A DNA stretch of 64,000 nt from Siderastrea radians (Eukaryota > Cnidaria > Anthozoa > Scleractinia > Rhizangiidae), in assembly GCA_964017195.1 (NCBI GenBank), contig OZ024895.1, positions 6,692,001 through 6,756,000 of the forward strand. Direction: 5' to 3'. This document shows, piece after piece, positions 24,220 through 34,474 of this stretch. Under the pieces are notes generated by a model. That model was not told where the DNA came from. It searched no databases and saw nothing but the letters and a program-made list of their open reading frames with translations. The position numbers and the translations under genes are program-made. Position 1 is the stretch's first letter; every line of letters starts with the position of its first letter.

Positions 24220-25991
24220 TAATAATAGTAATAATAATAATAACAACAACAACAAAATAATATACTACTTTTAATGTCATTTCCGCTTACAGTCCATACT
24301 GGACGAAAAATTGGACTTGTTCATTTTTGCTCGGAGAAAATGGTGTATAATTATATAGGTGGGGCAAAACAGTAATAGCCTACAAAGAGCTAGCATCAGA
24401 GAAAAATTAGGTGAACGTGCACACAATTTTCTTAAAGTTGTTCCATTTTTAACTTTGGTTGATTGTTGAGTCCTGAAGCAGATTAAATGTAAGGTGAATT
24501 CACTGCAGCTTTGTAAGAAAATATCATTTTTCTTAAGGTTACTGTTTTATAAAAAAAATCTCTATTTTAAGGAATCGTGCATAATAATAAAAACGTTCTA
24601 ATTTAAGAAATCGCGCAAACCTATAAAGCTGACAAAACGCTACATAACGTTTTCACTCAATTTCATCTTTGTTCACGATAACATCTCACCGATTCCTCGA
24701 AAATCTATATACTCCAGGAGTATGTGCTTCTGGAGTATGTGCTCCTGGAGTATGTGCTTCTGGAGTTTGTGCTTCTGGAGCACGTGCTTCTGGAGTGTGT
24801 ACGTCTGGAGTATGTGCTTCTGGAGTATGTGCTTCTGGAGTATATGCTTCCGGAGTATGTGTTTCTGGACTATGTGCTCCTGGAGCATGTGCTTCTGGAG
24901 TTTGTGCTTCTGAAGTATGTGCTTCTGGAGTTTGTGCTTCTGGAGTATATGCTTCTGGAGTATGTGCTTCTGGAGTATGTGCTTCTGGAGTATGTGCTTC
25001 TGGAGTATGTGCTTCTGCAGTATGTGCTTCTGGAGTATGTGCTTCTGGAGTATGTGCTTCTGCAGTATGTGCTTCTGGAGTATGTGCTTCTGCAGTATGT
25101 GCTTCTGGAGTATGTGCTCCTGGAGTATGTGCTCCTGGAGTATGTGCTTCTGCAGTATGTGCTTCTGGAGTGTGTGTTTCTGCAGTATGTGCTTCTGCAG
25201 TATGTGCTTCTGCAGTATGTGCTTCTGCAGTATGTGCTTCTGGAGTATGTGCTTCTGCAGTATGTGCTTCTGGAGTATGTGCTTCTGGAGTATGTGCTCC
25301 TGGAGTATGTGCTTCTGGAGTATGTGCTCCTGGAGTATGTGCTTCTGGAGTATGTGCTCCTGGAGTATGTGCTTCTGGAGTATGTGCTCCTGGAGTATGT
25401 GCTTCTGGAGTATGTGCTTCTGGAGTATGTGCTTCTGGGGTTTGTACTTCTGCAGTATGTGCTTCTGCAGTATGTGCTTCTGGAGTATGTGCTTCTGCAG
25501 TATGTGCTTCTGGAGTATGTGCTTCTGGGGTTTGTACTTCTGCAGTATGTGCTTCTGCAGTATGTGCTTCTGGAGTATGTGCTTCTGCAGTATGTGCTTC
25601 TGCAGTATGTGCTTCTGCAGTATGTGCTTCTGGAGTATGTGCTTCTGGAGTATGTGCTCCTGGAGTATGTGCTTCTGGGGTTTGTACTTCTGCAGTATGT
25701 GCTTCTGCAGTATGTGCTTCTGGAGTATGTGCTTCTGCAGTATGTGCTTCTGGAGTATGTGCTTCTGGGGTTTGTACTTCTGGAGTATGTGCTTCTGCAG
25801 TATGTGCTTCTGCAGTATGTGCTTCTGCAGTATGTGCTTCTGGAGTATGTGCTTCTGGGGTTTGTACTTCTGGAGTATGTGCTTCTGCAGTATGTGCTTC
25901 TGCAGTATGTGCTTCTGCAGTATGTACTCCTGGAGTCTGTTTCTATGTACTTTAACAGGGAAGAGCCACCTGGTGGATCTGTTAAATAAAC

Positions 25992-26027
<36 letters not shown>

Positions 26028-26035
26028 CATCATCA

Positions 26036-26066
<31 letters not shown>

Positions 26067-28442
26067 CATCATCATCATTATTATTATTATTATTATTTTA
26101 TAGACTTACGTATTTCGTTGATTTTGTCGCCACATATCAGTGAATCAGCGCATTCAGCAGAAACTGCAGAAAATGTAATGTAATCTACGTTGTCAATTTG
26201 AACAAATATACATAGAAATAACAAAGTTTCCTTGCATGCTGTTAAACAACAGATTTGAAGGACGGAAGGATTATTACAAAGCCCAGAATTGTTGTTTGCA
26301 ATAATTAGGGGTTGGTGTCCCTGTTTTTGTACTCTGACCTGTTAACATTCATCATGGGTGGGGTGGGTGGGGTAAGGACTGATGGTTTGTTATCACTTAT
26401 AGTCGATTCCAGCCTTAAAAGAGGCGAGCGCGGTAGCGTAGTGGTTAGGGGTAGCACGTGGAAGTTCGCGCTTATATGTGTTTTCTGCTTTGCTTTTTTT
26501 TTTTTTTACTATCGCTAGCACCTTTACCGCATCTACCCTCCAATACTTCAATTGTTATAGAGTTTAATATACACTTTTAATAAATCCATGTAGACAGGCT
26601 GGCCTAACACAGGGGACCTACCCAGCGAGACCTACAGGTCTGTCCTCGTGTACGGTAAGGATGGGACTTAAAAGTTAACATTGTAGGTTTTTTGGTTATT
26701 CAGGTACTGTTTCCGTGTAGTATATTATGTAGTGTTTTGCTCCTGTTAATGTGTACCAGCACACGAGGACACGACCGAAATCACGGCCATAACTACGTGC
26801 TCCCATCAAACGAACGTACGTTTTTGAACAAGCGCAAACGCAAGGCACACTCGAAAAGACATGAAACAAAAACAAAAACGCTGGGAAGAGGGTAACCAAC
26901 TCCACGAGGATGGTGCACCGCGGTTCTGTAAGAATCTTTCTATCCAATTAAGTATATTTGGTGCCATTTGGCCAAAAAACGTGGAATTTTTTTTCCTTTA
27001 ATTTGGGCGGGATACTAGTACAAAAATCAAAATTTAGGGAAGGTACGTTTTTTCTTGGGGGGGGGGAGGGCTGGGGCCTCAGAGGGGAGGGTCAACAGTG
27101 AAAGTGAGCACCAAAAGGGGAGGGCCATACCTCATGTGAGCTATTCAAGGGAGGGTCACATATCTTTTCCAGAATTTCTTAATGAAAATTTTTGTGATGT
27201 TGCTTTCCATTTTTCTTACAGATTAAGTTTTTCTTTTCACCAACTTTGATTTAATTTGGTGTTTTATTATAGGTACTATGTTACATTTCTACATGTATAT
27301 TATGCCATGGCACATAGTTTTTCTCGGAGGGCTAGTGTCCTTTTCCATCCGTATCGAGAAGTACTTGACTCAGGTATCGTTTCTTCAGCCTCTTGCTGTT
27401 GGCTATCCGCTGCCTGATCTCCTGAGTCGTTTAGTTCTAAAGAGTTACTAGTAGATCCAACAATGCACTCTACCCAGTGTCGGAAATGTAGGAAATATTT
27501 GTTTTTGAGAGGCAGATTTCGCATGCTAAACAAATAAACCTTTCTGTTAGAATAACCAACAGCAATGCCGGCTAGTCAGAGAAAGAAGCGCGTGTATTTT
27601 CCCTTAGATATTTTATGTTCAAAACTTAATTTATAATACTCAAATACTTCCATATTCAAACTTCAGCTATAAAACGTAAATATCCCACACTGATTGTTCG
27701 CATTTTCCTTGTTTCAGCGCGCACGCATTCAATATCGAGGTATATTCATATTCAAACACTTTGCGTTCACAAACGAAACGTTTTGAGGTTTCTACAGCAT
27801 GGAACATACCATGTAGTAGTGAGGGGAGGGTCGCACTTTTGTCAGTCACCTAAAGGTGGGGTGTCAGGAGTTTTTTAATTAAAACGCAAAGGAGGGCCAA
27901 CACTTTTTTGGGAAAAAATACCAAAATTCCCCAGCCCTCCCCCCCCCCCCCAAGAAAAAACGTACCTTCCCTTAGAATTATTTCATGTGAACTAATTGTT
28001 TCGCCATCAACAATACATGTTTTAATTCAGCACAAAGTCTAGAAAACACCAAAATGACGTCTGTAAAGAAGTTGCTGCGAGTTAGATAACAAAAATTGTA
28101 ATTTGCAACTTCGAGAAGCTTCTTGTGTAGTTAGACAAAGTATGCTGCACTTGTTTGTTGCGCTTTCATATAATAAATCAGACTCTAACAAAACTGAAAT
28201 TGTCCCTTATATGTATCCACAGAAAAAAAAAACATGCCATAAGTTGTTTCTAAGCAAATAAAAATAAATACGAGATGAAACCCACTTCATATCACATGTA
28301 GCCACATGTGGGTTCTTTAAGTCTCTTGAGCTATCAACTTTTAATTTTTATTGTCTTGCTATGAATTAAACTTACCTTTATTGTTGAAGCTAGCAAAAAC
28401 CAAGAAGACGATAAAACAGAAGTTGCCCTGCATCATAAACAT
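24038..28442 (-). CDS. gene B' : short-ectodomain type I membrane protein, tail exon not found
   Basis: Three exons match gene B one for one. Exon 1 (28442..28376, 67 nt) is a signal peptide starting MFMMQGNFCFIVFLVFA, phase 1. Exon 2 (26163..26110, 54 nt) codes VSAECADSLICGDKINEI, with the same CX5C pair. Exon 3 (24134..24038, 97 nt) is a membrane helix with LLLIQCIIIVCLVIK and a charged end FRELEK, phase 2 out. All sites are GT-AG and all frames are open, so these exons look functional. No B-type tail exon lies between 24.0 kb and the C' remnant. B' may splice to a tail exon shared with gene B (14.2 or 8.9 kb), or end shortly after an unrelated acceptor (for example at C', giving RSRSGGYK then stop). 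It may also be dead. Intron 2 carries the 15-bp minisatellite. Confidence 0.5.
24150..24260. repeat. (AAT)n-rich microsatellite
   Basis: Interrupted AATAAT and AAATAAAT tracts with an AAC end, directly upstream of the acceptor of the B' membrane exon. Confidence 0.9.
24711..25939. repeat. 15-bp minisatellite, about 82 copies
   Basis: The unit TATGTGCTTCTGGAG is tandemly repeated with a few recurrent variants (CTGCAG, CTCCTGG, and GGGGTTTGTACTTC). Because 15 is a multiple of 3, several frames stay open for more than 400 codons on both strands (repeats of SGVCA or LLEYV). These are almost certainly not proteins. The array lies in intron 2 of gene B'. The variants form a higher-order pattern: the GGGGTTTGTAC variant falls at 25437, 25527, 25677, 25767 and 25857, that is, steps of 90, 150, 90 and 90 bp. 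Confidence 0.95.
25987..26098. repeat. (ATT)n/(ATC)n microsatellite
   Basis: Two ATT tracts are interleaved with two ATC tracts, between the minisatellite and the B' ectodomain exon. Confidence 0.95.
26420..26480 (+). other. tRNA-like / SINE-head remnant
   Basis: GCGGTAGCGTAGTGGTTAGG resembles an A-box region of a tRNA-derived SINE, and GGAAGTTCGCG follows where a B-box would be, but degenerate. It lies in intron 1 of B'. Confidence 0.35.
27030..27978. mobile_element. DNA element with about 45-bp inverted ends and G/C-runs
   Basis: AGGGAAGGTACGTTTTTTCT followed by a G-run (27036 onward) is mirrored at 27930-27976 by a C-run and the complement. The interior (about 850 bp) has a 77-codon minus-strand open frame (27533..27300) without recognisable domains. 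It is probably a non-autonomous transposon within intron 1 of B'. The same kind of bare G-rich terminus appears at 41041 and 45905. Confidence 0.65.
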
Positions 28443-28989
28443 TGCTACCGGGACTGGTCTTTTGGACTTCAGTTTTCAGTATCGTGATTTAAAACTGAAA
28501 AAGCTGACGATAGCGCTTAGGTTCAAAAGTTAACCTTAATGACCGCAGAAAAATGAATTACTTAGCATAGTGTTGGGAATCGCGATTTTAATGACTATGA
28601 ATAGATGACATGACCTTTCAAGCATGAAATATATGTTTTTCAGCTCTTTGAAATTTGAACAATAGTCAGAGTTGCGTGAGAATTGAATAGAAAAACAGAG
28701 CAAAATCATATCTACAAGCCAAACGAAGTAGTACATGGGACATTTAATACTTATAATTAAATAAATTAAATGCAGCATTTATTCAAACGCGAGGCCATGA
28801 CAAGCAAAACCCAAGACAGAGGTTCAGCTCGGGTAACACAACGAACGTTCTAGAAAAGTTGTGACGTTTGTGTCTTTGTCTTGTTTTCTTATACCAAGAA
28901 GAGGCAATGTTTTGAAAACGTCATCAAGTTACCAAGTTACGAGTAATGACGTGCTGCGTACGTAATGAGGGATGACAAAAGCCGTATTA

Positions 28990-29430
28990 CCGTAACAGTT
29001 CTATGTATTAAGCCCCCCTTCTTTTAAGACCCTCTTTTGGAAGCCGGATTTTGTAATAAGCCCCCCCTCTCCATTAAGCCCCCCCCCCACCTCCTCCCCC
29101 ATCAGTTTGAAATATCTGTGAAAATGATCTATATGAATCCTTTTTAAATATGTTTCAGTCAGTTAGTTGGGAAATTTGGTCTTTCATTTCCCAGAAGTAC
29201 CATTACACTAGAGTATAAATCATGTTATAGTTGCAATATTGTGATACGCACATCATTTTTGTAGCCGCTATTAGCCAACGACATAGAATAAGTTTTGTTA
29301 AAAATTAATTTGAGTTTTTATTAAATTTTATGATTTGAAATAAGCCTCCCGTCTCTATTAAGCCCCCCTCCGTAATATCCCCCCTTTCTGAGGTTAAAAA
29401 TTAAATAAGTTCCCCGGGGGCTTAATCGGG
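28990..29430. repeat. element with repeated TTAAGCCCCCC motifs
   Basis: TTAAGCCCCCC-type motifs occur near 29012, 29050, 29075 and 29358, with the complement GGGGGCTTAA near 29414. This arrangement suggests a degraded short-TIR element. It has no coding capacity. Confidence 0.5.
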
Positions 29431-29633
29431 CTCACCAAAGTTGGGCAGTTAAACCTTACACCCTAACGAGGTCCCGATTATCTACCGATCGGATAAACCC
29501 ACTTGGTAAGGAACTATATCCTGAGGACGTACTGGCCCGTACCAGTGCTTGCTGCAAGGTGGTCAACGTTGTTAGCAACGTTGTTAGCAATGTTGATGGT
29601 CACTGTATTTCCACATGTTTCGTTGGCCTGCTA

Positions 29634-29690
29634 CCAATAAATAGCTCAGTTGGTAGAGCACTGCAGCGCGAACGCGGAGGCCCCGATAAT
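29634..29690 (+). other. tRNA-like fragment (A-box without B-box)
   Basis: ATAGCTCAGTTGGTAGAGCA is a canonical tRNA or SINE A-box region followed by CTGCAGCGCGAACGCGGAGG. No GGTTCRAATCC B-box follows at tRNA spacing, so it is not a complete tRNA. It is a tRNA-derived SINE remnant or a broken tRNA gene. Confidence 0.5.
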
Positions 29691-31185
29691 GTCTTTTCCT
29701 CGGGCTTAATTCGCAATTGCTTAAATTGCGATTACAACTGCAATGGTCACATCTTCATTTCATTTGTATTTCCGCAGTTCACGTTTAGCGCAAGTTAGCT
29801 TCACTGTTAGCAACACTAAGGTTGGGATGCTATTAACGCTAAGTTTGGGCCCAGAGGGGTGCTGAGGTATATCCTGAGTGTCATGGAGGTGCGAATGAGG
29901 CCAACTTTTATGCGTCAAAAAAACCCACCAGGCTCAACCTGGACCACAAAAAAGTCCAACGGCCCAGAACGTGACCCAAGGCAGTCCAAGACAGTTTATG
30001 CTTCCGCCTTTCTTTATTTTTCAGGCATCTGTCATTCCGAGGTACGCGCGCTTTTTATTGACCCCAAAACAGTCCTGCAAGGATCTTTCTACTCAAAATA
30101 AGTTCACCAGAAAAGTTCTAATCCTCCCCCTCCCCCTCCCCAAAAGGCAAAATCACAATTTTCAAACCCAAACCCTTCGCCGTACCTCCCGCCACTAGTA
30201 TACCTGAGGTGCCCTCTGGGGGTTTGAGACCATTTTATTAATCGTTGAAAGCCTTATAATTCCTACGAATGTAACGGCCCCCTGCCGAAAGATCCTGATT
30301 AAAACTTCTCCTAAGCAACAAAAATTATGTATTCCAATTTTTCTTCAAGGTTATAGTGTGGATCACAGCAGTACAAGACTTGAATTTCTCGTTGAACCTC
30401 TCATACTTAGGGATCATTGGGAAATTCTGTGAGTTTTTTTTCTTTTTAGCTATCTGGATGAAACAACAACCCTTAAGTAGTGGCTACTACACTTACTACA
30501 CGAAAGCTGTGACTGCTTGTACCGATAGTAACGGCCCATGTTACTTTCTACAGTCAACAGTAATATTTTGGCGTAACTATTTTTACCGCTCGTTTAAAAA
30601 ACTAACGAAAATTGGAAAATAAAAATGGAACAAAACAAAACAAAAACAAAACAACCCCCCCCCCCTTCAAAAAAAAATACATCCCATACCAACATGCCAT
30701 AACACAATTTATACAAAGATTTATTTACACTGATAATATGTACATAACGCCATCCTTTACAATCTAATTGTGGGGATTTTGTCAGTGTAACAACAGTGTA
30801 ACAGTAATAATTTACAAGTAACGTTACTAGGTGAGCTAACTTGTTTATAGTTGTTTAGGTATGTAGATAGTGGTTTTATATGTAACCGTATAAATTGTAT
30901 ACGTATACTGAGTTTTGACTTAATATTAACTATTTTTATTATTCTCGTGCAGAGGCATTCTAAGAGCCATTTTTGTGACCAAAATCAATTCACTCTGTCT
31001 AAAGATTGTTATTGTCATAATCATTATCATTAGCAGTAAACTTTTAATGTAAATACTAATTCTTAACGTTAACTAGAGTCACCAGTTACTGTTTTTATGC
31101 TCTAGAAAGCTTTGACACTTAAATTAAGTTACTAACTTACTTGCTTATTATTTACTTATTATTATTATGATTATGCTAATGATTA

Positions 31186-31186
31186 A

Positions 31187-31235
<49 letters not shown>
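31186..31235. repeat. (GAT)n microsatellite
   Basis: About 16 uninterrupted GAT/ATG units followed by ATT units. Confidence 0.95.
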
Positions 31236-31557
31236 ATTATTATTATTCATGCACTAATGTTCAGATTGTGCTTGTGCTTCTGCTTATGTCACTGGTCAGA
31301 GAAAAAAAAGGAATATAAAAGTCCGAGGGATTCAGAGCAACTGGAATGCTTGAGAATCGGCATTCTAAATAATTCTGTTAAGGCCATGGTGCTCCGTTTA
31401 GATTAAGTACAAAAATAGGGGTAGGTTTTGGCTTCTTAGATGTACGCATCTTTTTAAATTAAAGTATTTGTTATGCAATTTGAAATTGCTAACGATACAT
31501 ACATTTCTATCTCTTGTTTCTTTAACGAATGTTTGCAAGATGATCAAGTTAATCTAC

Positions 31558-31713
31558 AATGCTGGAAACATTTAAAATACGAGATTCTGATATTTCAGTT
31601 TTATCGGCATAAAACCTTTCTCGCAACAACTGAAGAAGATTGCTTTGAGGAAGGCTTTTATTATGAAATCGAAATATCGGCATCTGCTAGTTTTATAAAT
31701 GTTTCCAGCATAT
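31558..31713. repeat. small inverted repeat
   Basis: TGCTGGAAACATTTA near 31559 is mirrored by ATAAATGTTTCCAGCA near 31696. The inner parts (ATATTTC and GAAATAT) also pair. It is MITE-like and overlaps the expected 3' end of gene C. Confidence 0.5.
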
Positions 31714-32058
31714 GAGATTATACCGCGTTTAATTACCTCTTGAAAGAGGTCAACGATGATTTATGATCCATTCACGTATGTTTGCAATGGCGATATCGTA
31801 AAAGTCTGGATAACATTGTAACAACATTGTTTCTGTTTAAGTTCCACTTCCGTCCATACTCGATCCTGTGTTGTGTGGACACACGACAGATGCATGTCCA
31901 ATTCGAGTTGTAGTTCTCTGTTTCTGTAGTTCTCTGTAGTTCTCTGTAGTTCTCTTGTAGTTCTCTGTTCTCTGTTCTAGTAGAAACTGTTTCCATCTGC
32001 TCCTGTTACCTTTGCAAGTTTCCCCTAAGCCTACGCGGTTACACTGCGTCTTCTCACT

Positions 32059-34474
32059 TCAGTCGATAGTATCATTGCTTAATGGTGTGTCTACACTAGA
32101 TGTGTCTACACTAGAACGGTTTGTCTCTGAAGTATCGCTTTGGTTTTCTGTGGATGAGTCCACACTTAGTCTACTGATGTCGACTATGACTCCATCGTCA
32201 ATGCTACTGTTTGATGTGGATGTTTCAGTGCTCTGTTGGTTGAGCCGTGTATCATTTACGGCCATCTCGTAGGAAGGTAAGAAAGGAAATTGGAATCCCT
32301 GTTGTGATTCGGAATCTGATCTACCTGACCGAGGCCTGTGAGATAAAAAGAAGAGCCGTCAGTGCAATAAAAGTAACACCATAATGCTAAATCCAAGGGG
32401 ACGGAAAATTGCCATTTTAGTAAACGAAAGGGTCACAAAATCGGCCGAGGGGGGCCAAATTTCGGCAGAAATGACAACGCGAAACACGTAAAAGCTTGGA
32501 GCCCTTGAGCAACTGAACCAGAACGACTGAAATTCCTAAGGGTAAGAATTTGAACCTCCGAACGGAGCCTCCCCATTTAAAACTTTATTGAGTAGACCCC
32601 CCGGATGTAAAATTCTCTTTTGTTGGCAACGAATAATTACCTACCCATACACAGCGTCATATCCTTTGCATACAAACAGCATGAAGACAATGATCTGAAT
32701 GGCAAAAATTACACCAAACACTACCAAAACGGTAAACTCAGCTGAAAAAGCAAGAGATAGAGATAGAGAGAGTTAATTGCTGACTCAGTATTTGTCAAAC
32801 AGGGAGATACACATACATCCTAACTGTTCTGTAGACTATGGCGCGGATAACCCATATTTTAGCTGTTTCATTCTCAAGCGTTTTATCCAAAGGACAACAG
32901 ATGCAGAGATAGGAACCAAATCTATTATTTTCTTATACTAATAAATAACAGCATATCAAAGTTCTGCACAATAACTTCTTTTTGAATTTCAACATTAAAG
33001 GATTTGTTTTCTGAAACACAATAAACGTTACCACAGCGAAATACTGCTCAGTGGCTTTCTTTGAATGTCGAGAGTCTCAAACGTTAGAACAACTAAGTTT
33101 GTACAGCAATCTCTAAATAAGGTTATTGTTGTTGTTGTTAGACTTGTTATTTTTGTTGTTGACCTGTCCAGGTTTTACACTGGGCCTCGTTTTGGATACG
33201 AGGTGTAACTCACTGCACCTGACCAAGAGACTGTTTTCTTACATGTAACAGGCTCCGTTGACAAAATTGTTTTTCTGTTATTAAAACATAAGTTACGTCT
33301 TTTTATGTGTAATTAACAGGTTATTGACATGAAACAAAAAACACTGATAGGAGTGTATAACAACTTACTGGTGTCGCTTTCGTCTCCAGTAGGGTCTGAA
33401 TGTGCAACGTAATCTTAAAACAAGCAAAAAAATAATGACTTTAGTTTTAAATCAAAAAGGTTCTCGTTTTCCTTATCATATAAACTTTGAAAGACCAAAG
33501 CTTTTAAGTTAAATCAGCGTTCATATGATTGTAATTTCTGCTACGTTGTAACTGTCATTGGTCCGTAATAACTCCGGCGGATAATTGAAATTGTCTTTTA
33601 AGATAAAAGTAGCCTGTCTTTCAACATTTGATTTTTTGCTTTTTCTTTCATTTTGACACTACTGGGTTTAGTACGCGATCTTTTCGTGAGTACTAAAACC
33701 GTCTTTATTATTCAGTTCGCTAGGTTTTTCTTCGGTGAAACTGTAACTAAAGATGTATCCCACCGATCTTTTGATTTAGACAAAGCCCTCCCGCCAAAGT
33801 TCCCATGAGGTTTAACAGCAGATTACTTCTACAAAATGGACAAAGATCATGAACAAAATCAGTTACCTACACGAAAAACGTCACGTTTCTTAAAATTGGT
33901 ATTTTTTATATATTTGCGCGTGATTTTGTATGACCTTGTCGGCTCGAAACTTAAATTAACCAGTCTACTAAAGAATGGTGTATTACATAACAACTTGTAC
34001 ATATCAGTTGTTGTAGATACGAAGTGACATTTCAGTTGAACCAACAGAACTTTTATCAATGCCTTTCTTGAATATTACAGGTTAGGAAAATGTAGACATA
34101 AACTAGTGGTATTTTAAGGCAATATCTAACAGACGTAACCGTTGACTGTAGTTCATTAACTTCCGGTTAAATATTCTTAATTGAGTGAAAACGTAAGGAC
34201 CTACACAAGCTGTAAAACAATGTAAGGAATAAGCCCGTGTTTCAGCCAAACTATTATTATAAAACTAAGATAAAAGTATTCTAACTGTTTGATATCAACG
34301 ACGGTTTTCCTAGAATTTAGTGTTTTCAAGTAGAACAGAGTTCTACGAATTGTTGAAATTCGCTGATCTCAGTTATGTAATTTCTAGTGTGTGCTGAGCT
34401 AAAACAGACTTACCGGCATGAATCACGCGGCAAAACAATACCAAAAACAATAATATGCCGCTTCTGACCTCCAT
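32059..34474 (-). CDS. gene C: short-ectodomain type I membrane protein with Ser/Thr-rich tail
   Basis: Four exons join in frame (480 nt, 159 aa). Exon 1 (34474..34414) codes the signal peptide MEVRSGILLFLVLFCRVIHA, phase 1. Exon 2 (33413..33369) codes DYVAHSDPTGDESDT, acidic, phase 1. Exon 3 (32741..32645) codes the membrane helix, residues 38-60, with a polar Q51, then C60-K61 and a KGYDAVYG juxtamembrane piece, phase 2. Exon 4 (32335..32059) codes the rest: PRSGRSDSESQQG, PSYEMAVND, and a low-complexity Ser/Thr/Asp stretch (STETSTSNSS, SVDTSSVDTP), ending NDTID. All borders are GT-AG. A minus-strand AATAAA lies at 31662..31657. The tail looks disordered and phosphorylatable. Gene C' is its decayed copy; genes B and B' are neighbours with the same helix Gln. 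The function is unknown; a membrane signalling or scaffold role is inferred. Confidence 0.75.
32990..33095 (+). repeat. degenerate 106-bp-family copy
   Basis: AATAAACGTTACCACAGCGAA, ATACTGCTCAGTGGC and TTTCTTTGAATG match the order of motifs in the satellite unit at 62-63.5 kb. It lies in intron 2 of gene C. Confidence 0.55.

Larger units (their letters stand above)
28443..32058. other. intergenic part of the right duplication block
   Basis: 28.5-29.6 kb matches 20.4-21.3 kb in order, as a diverged duplicate. Within it, 28990-29430 is a C-rich element. 29.6-31.7 kb holds a tRNA-like piece, homopolymer C-runs, an ATG microsatellite and a small palindrome. No exon was recognised. A minus-strand AATAAA at 31662..31657 could serve gene C. 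Confidence 0.45.

Noticed and set aside
24669..26143. Four open frames of more than 400 codons on both strands
   Set aside because: They come from a 15-bp tandem repeat, whose unit length is a multiple of 3 and contains no stop in several frames. The peptides are pure repeats (SGVCA, LLEYV, CFWSM, YSRST).
29634..29690. Functional tRNA gene
   Set aside because: Only the A-box half is tRNA-like. No B-box and no clover-leaf completion.
32059..32265. Single-exon gene starting at the internal ATG (MAVNDTRLNQQ)
   Set aside because: The frame stays open upstream to a good CTCACAG acceptor and joins gene C's helix exon in phase, so it is gene C's tail exon.
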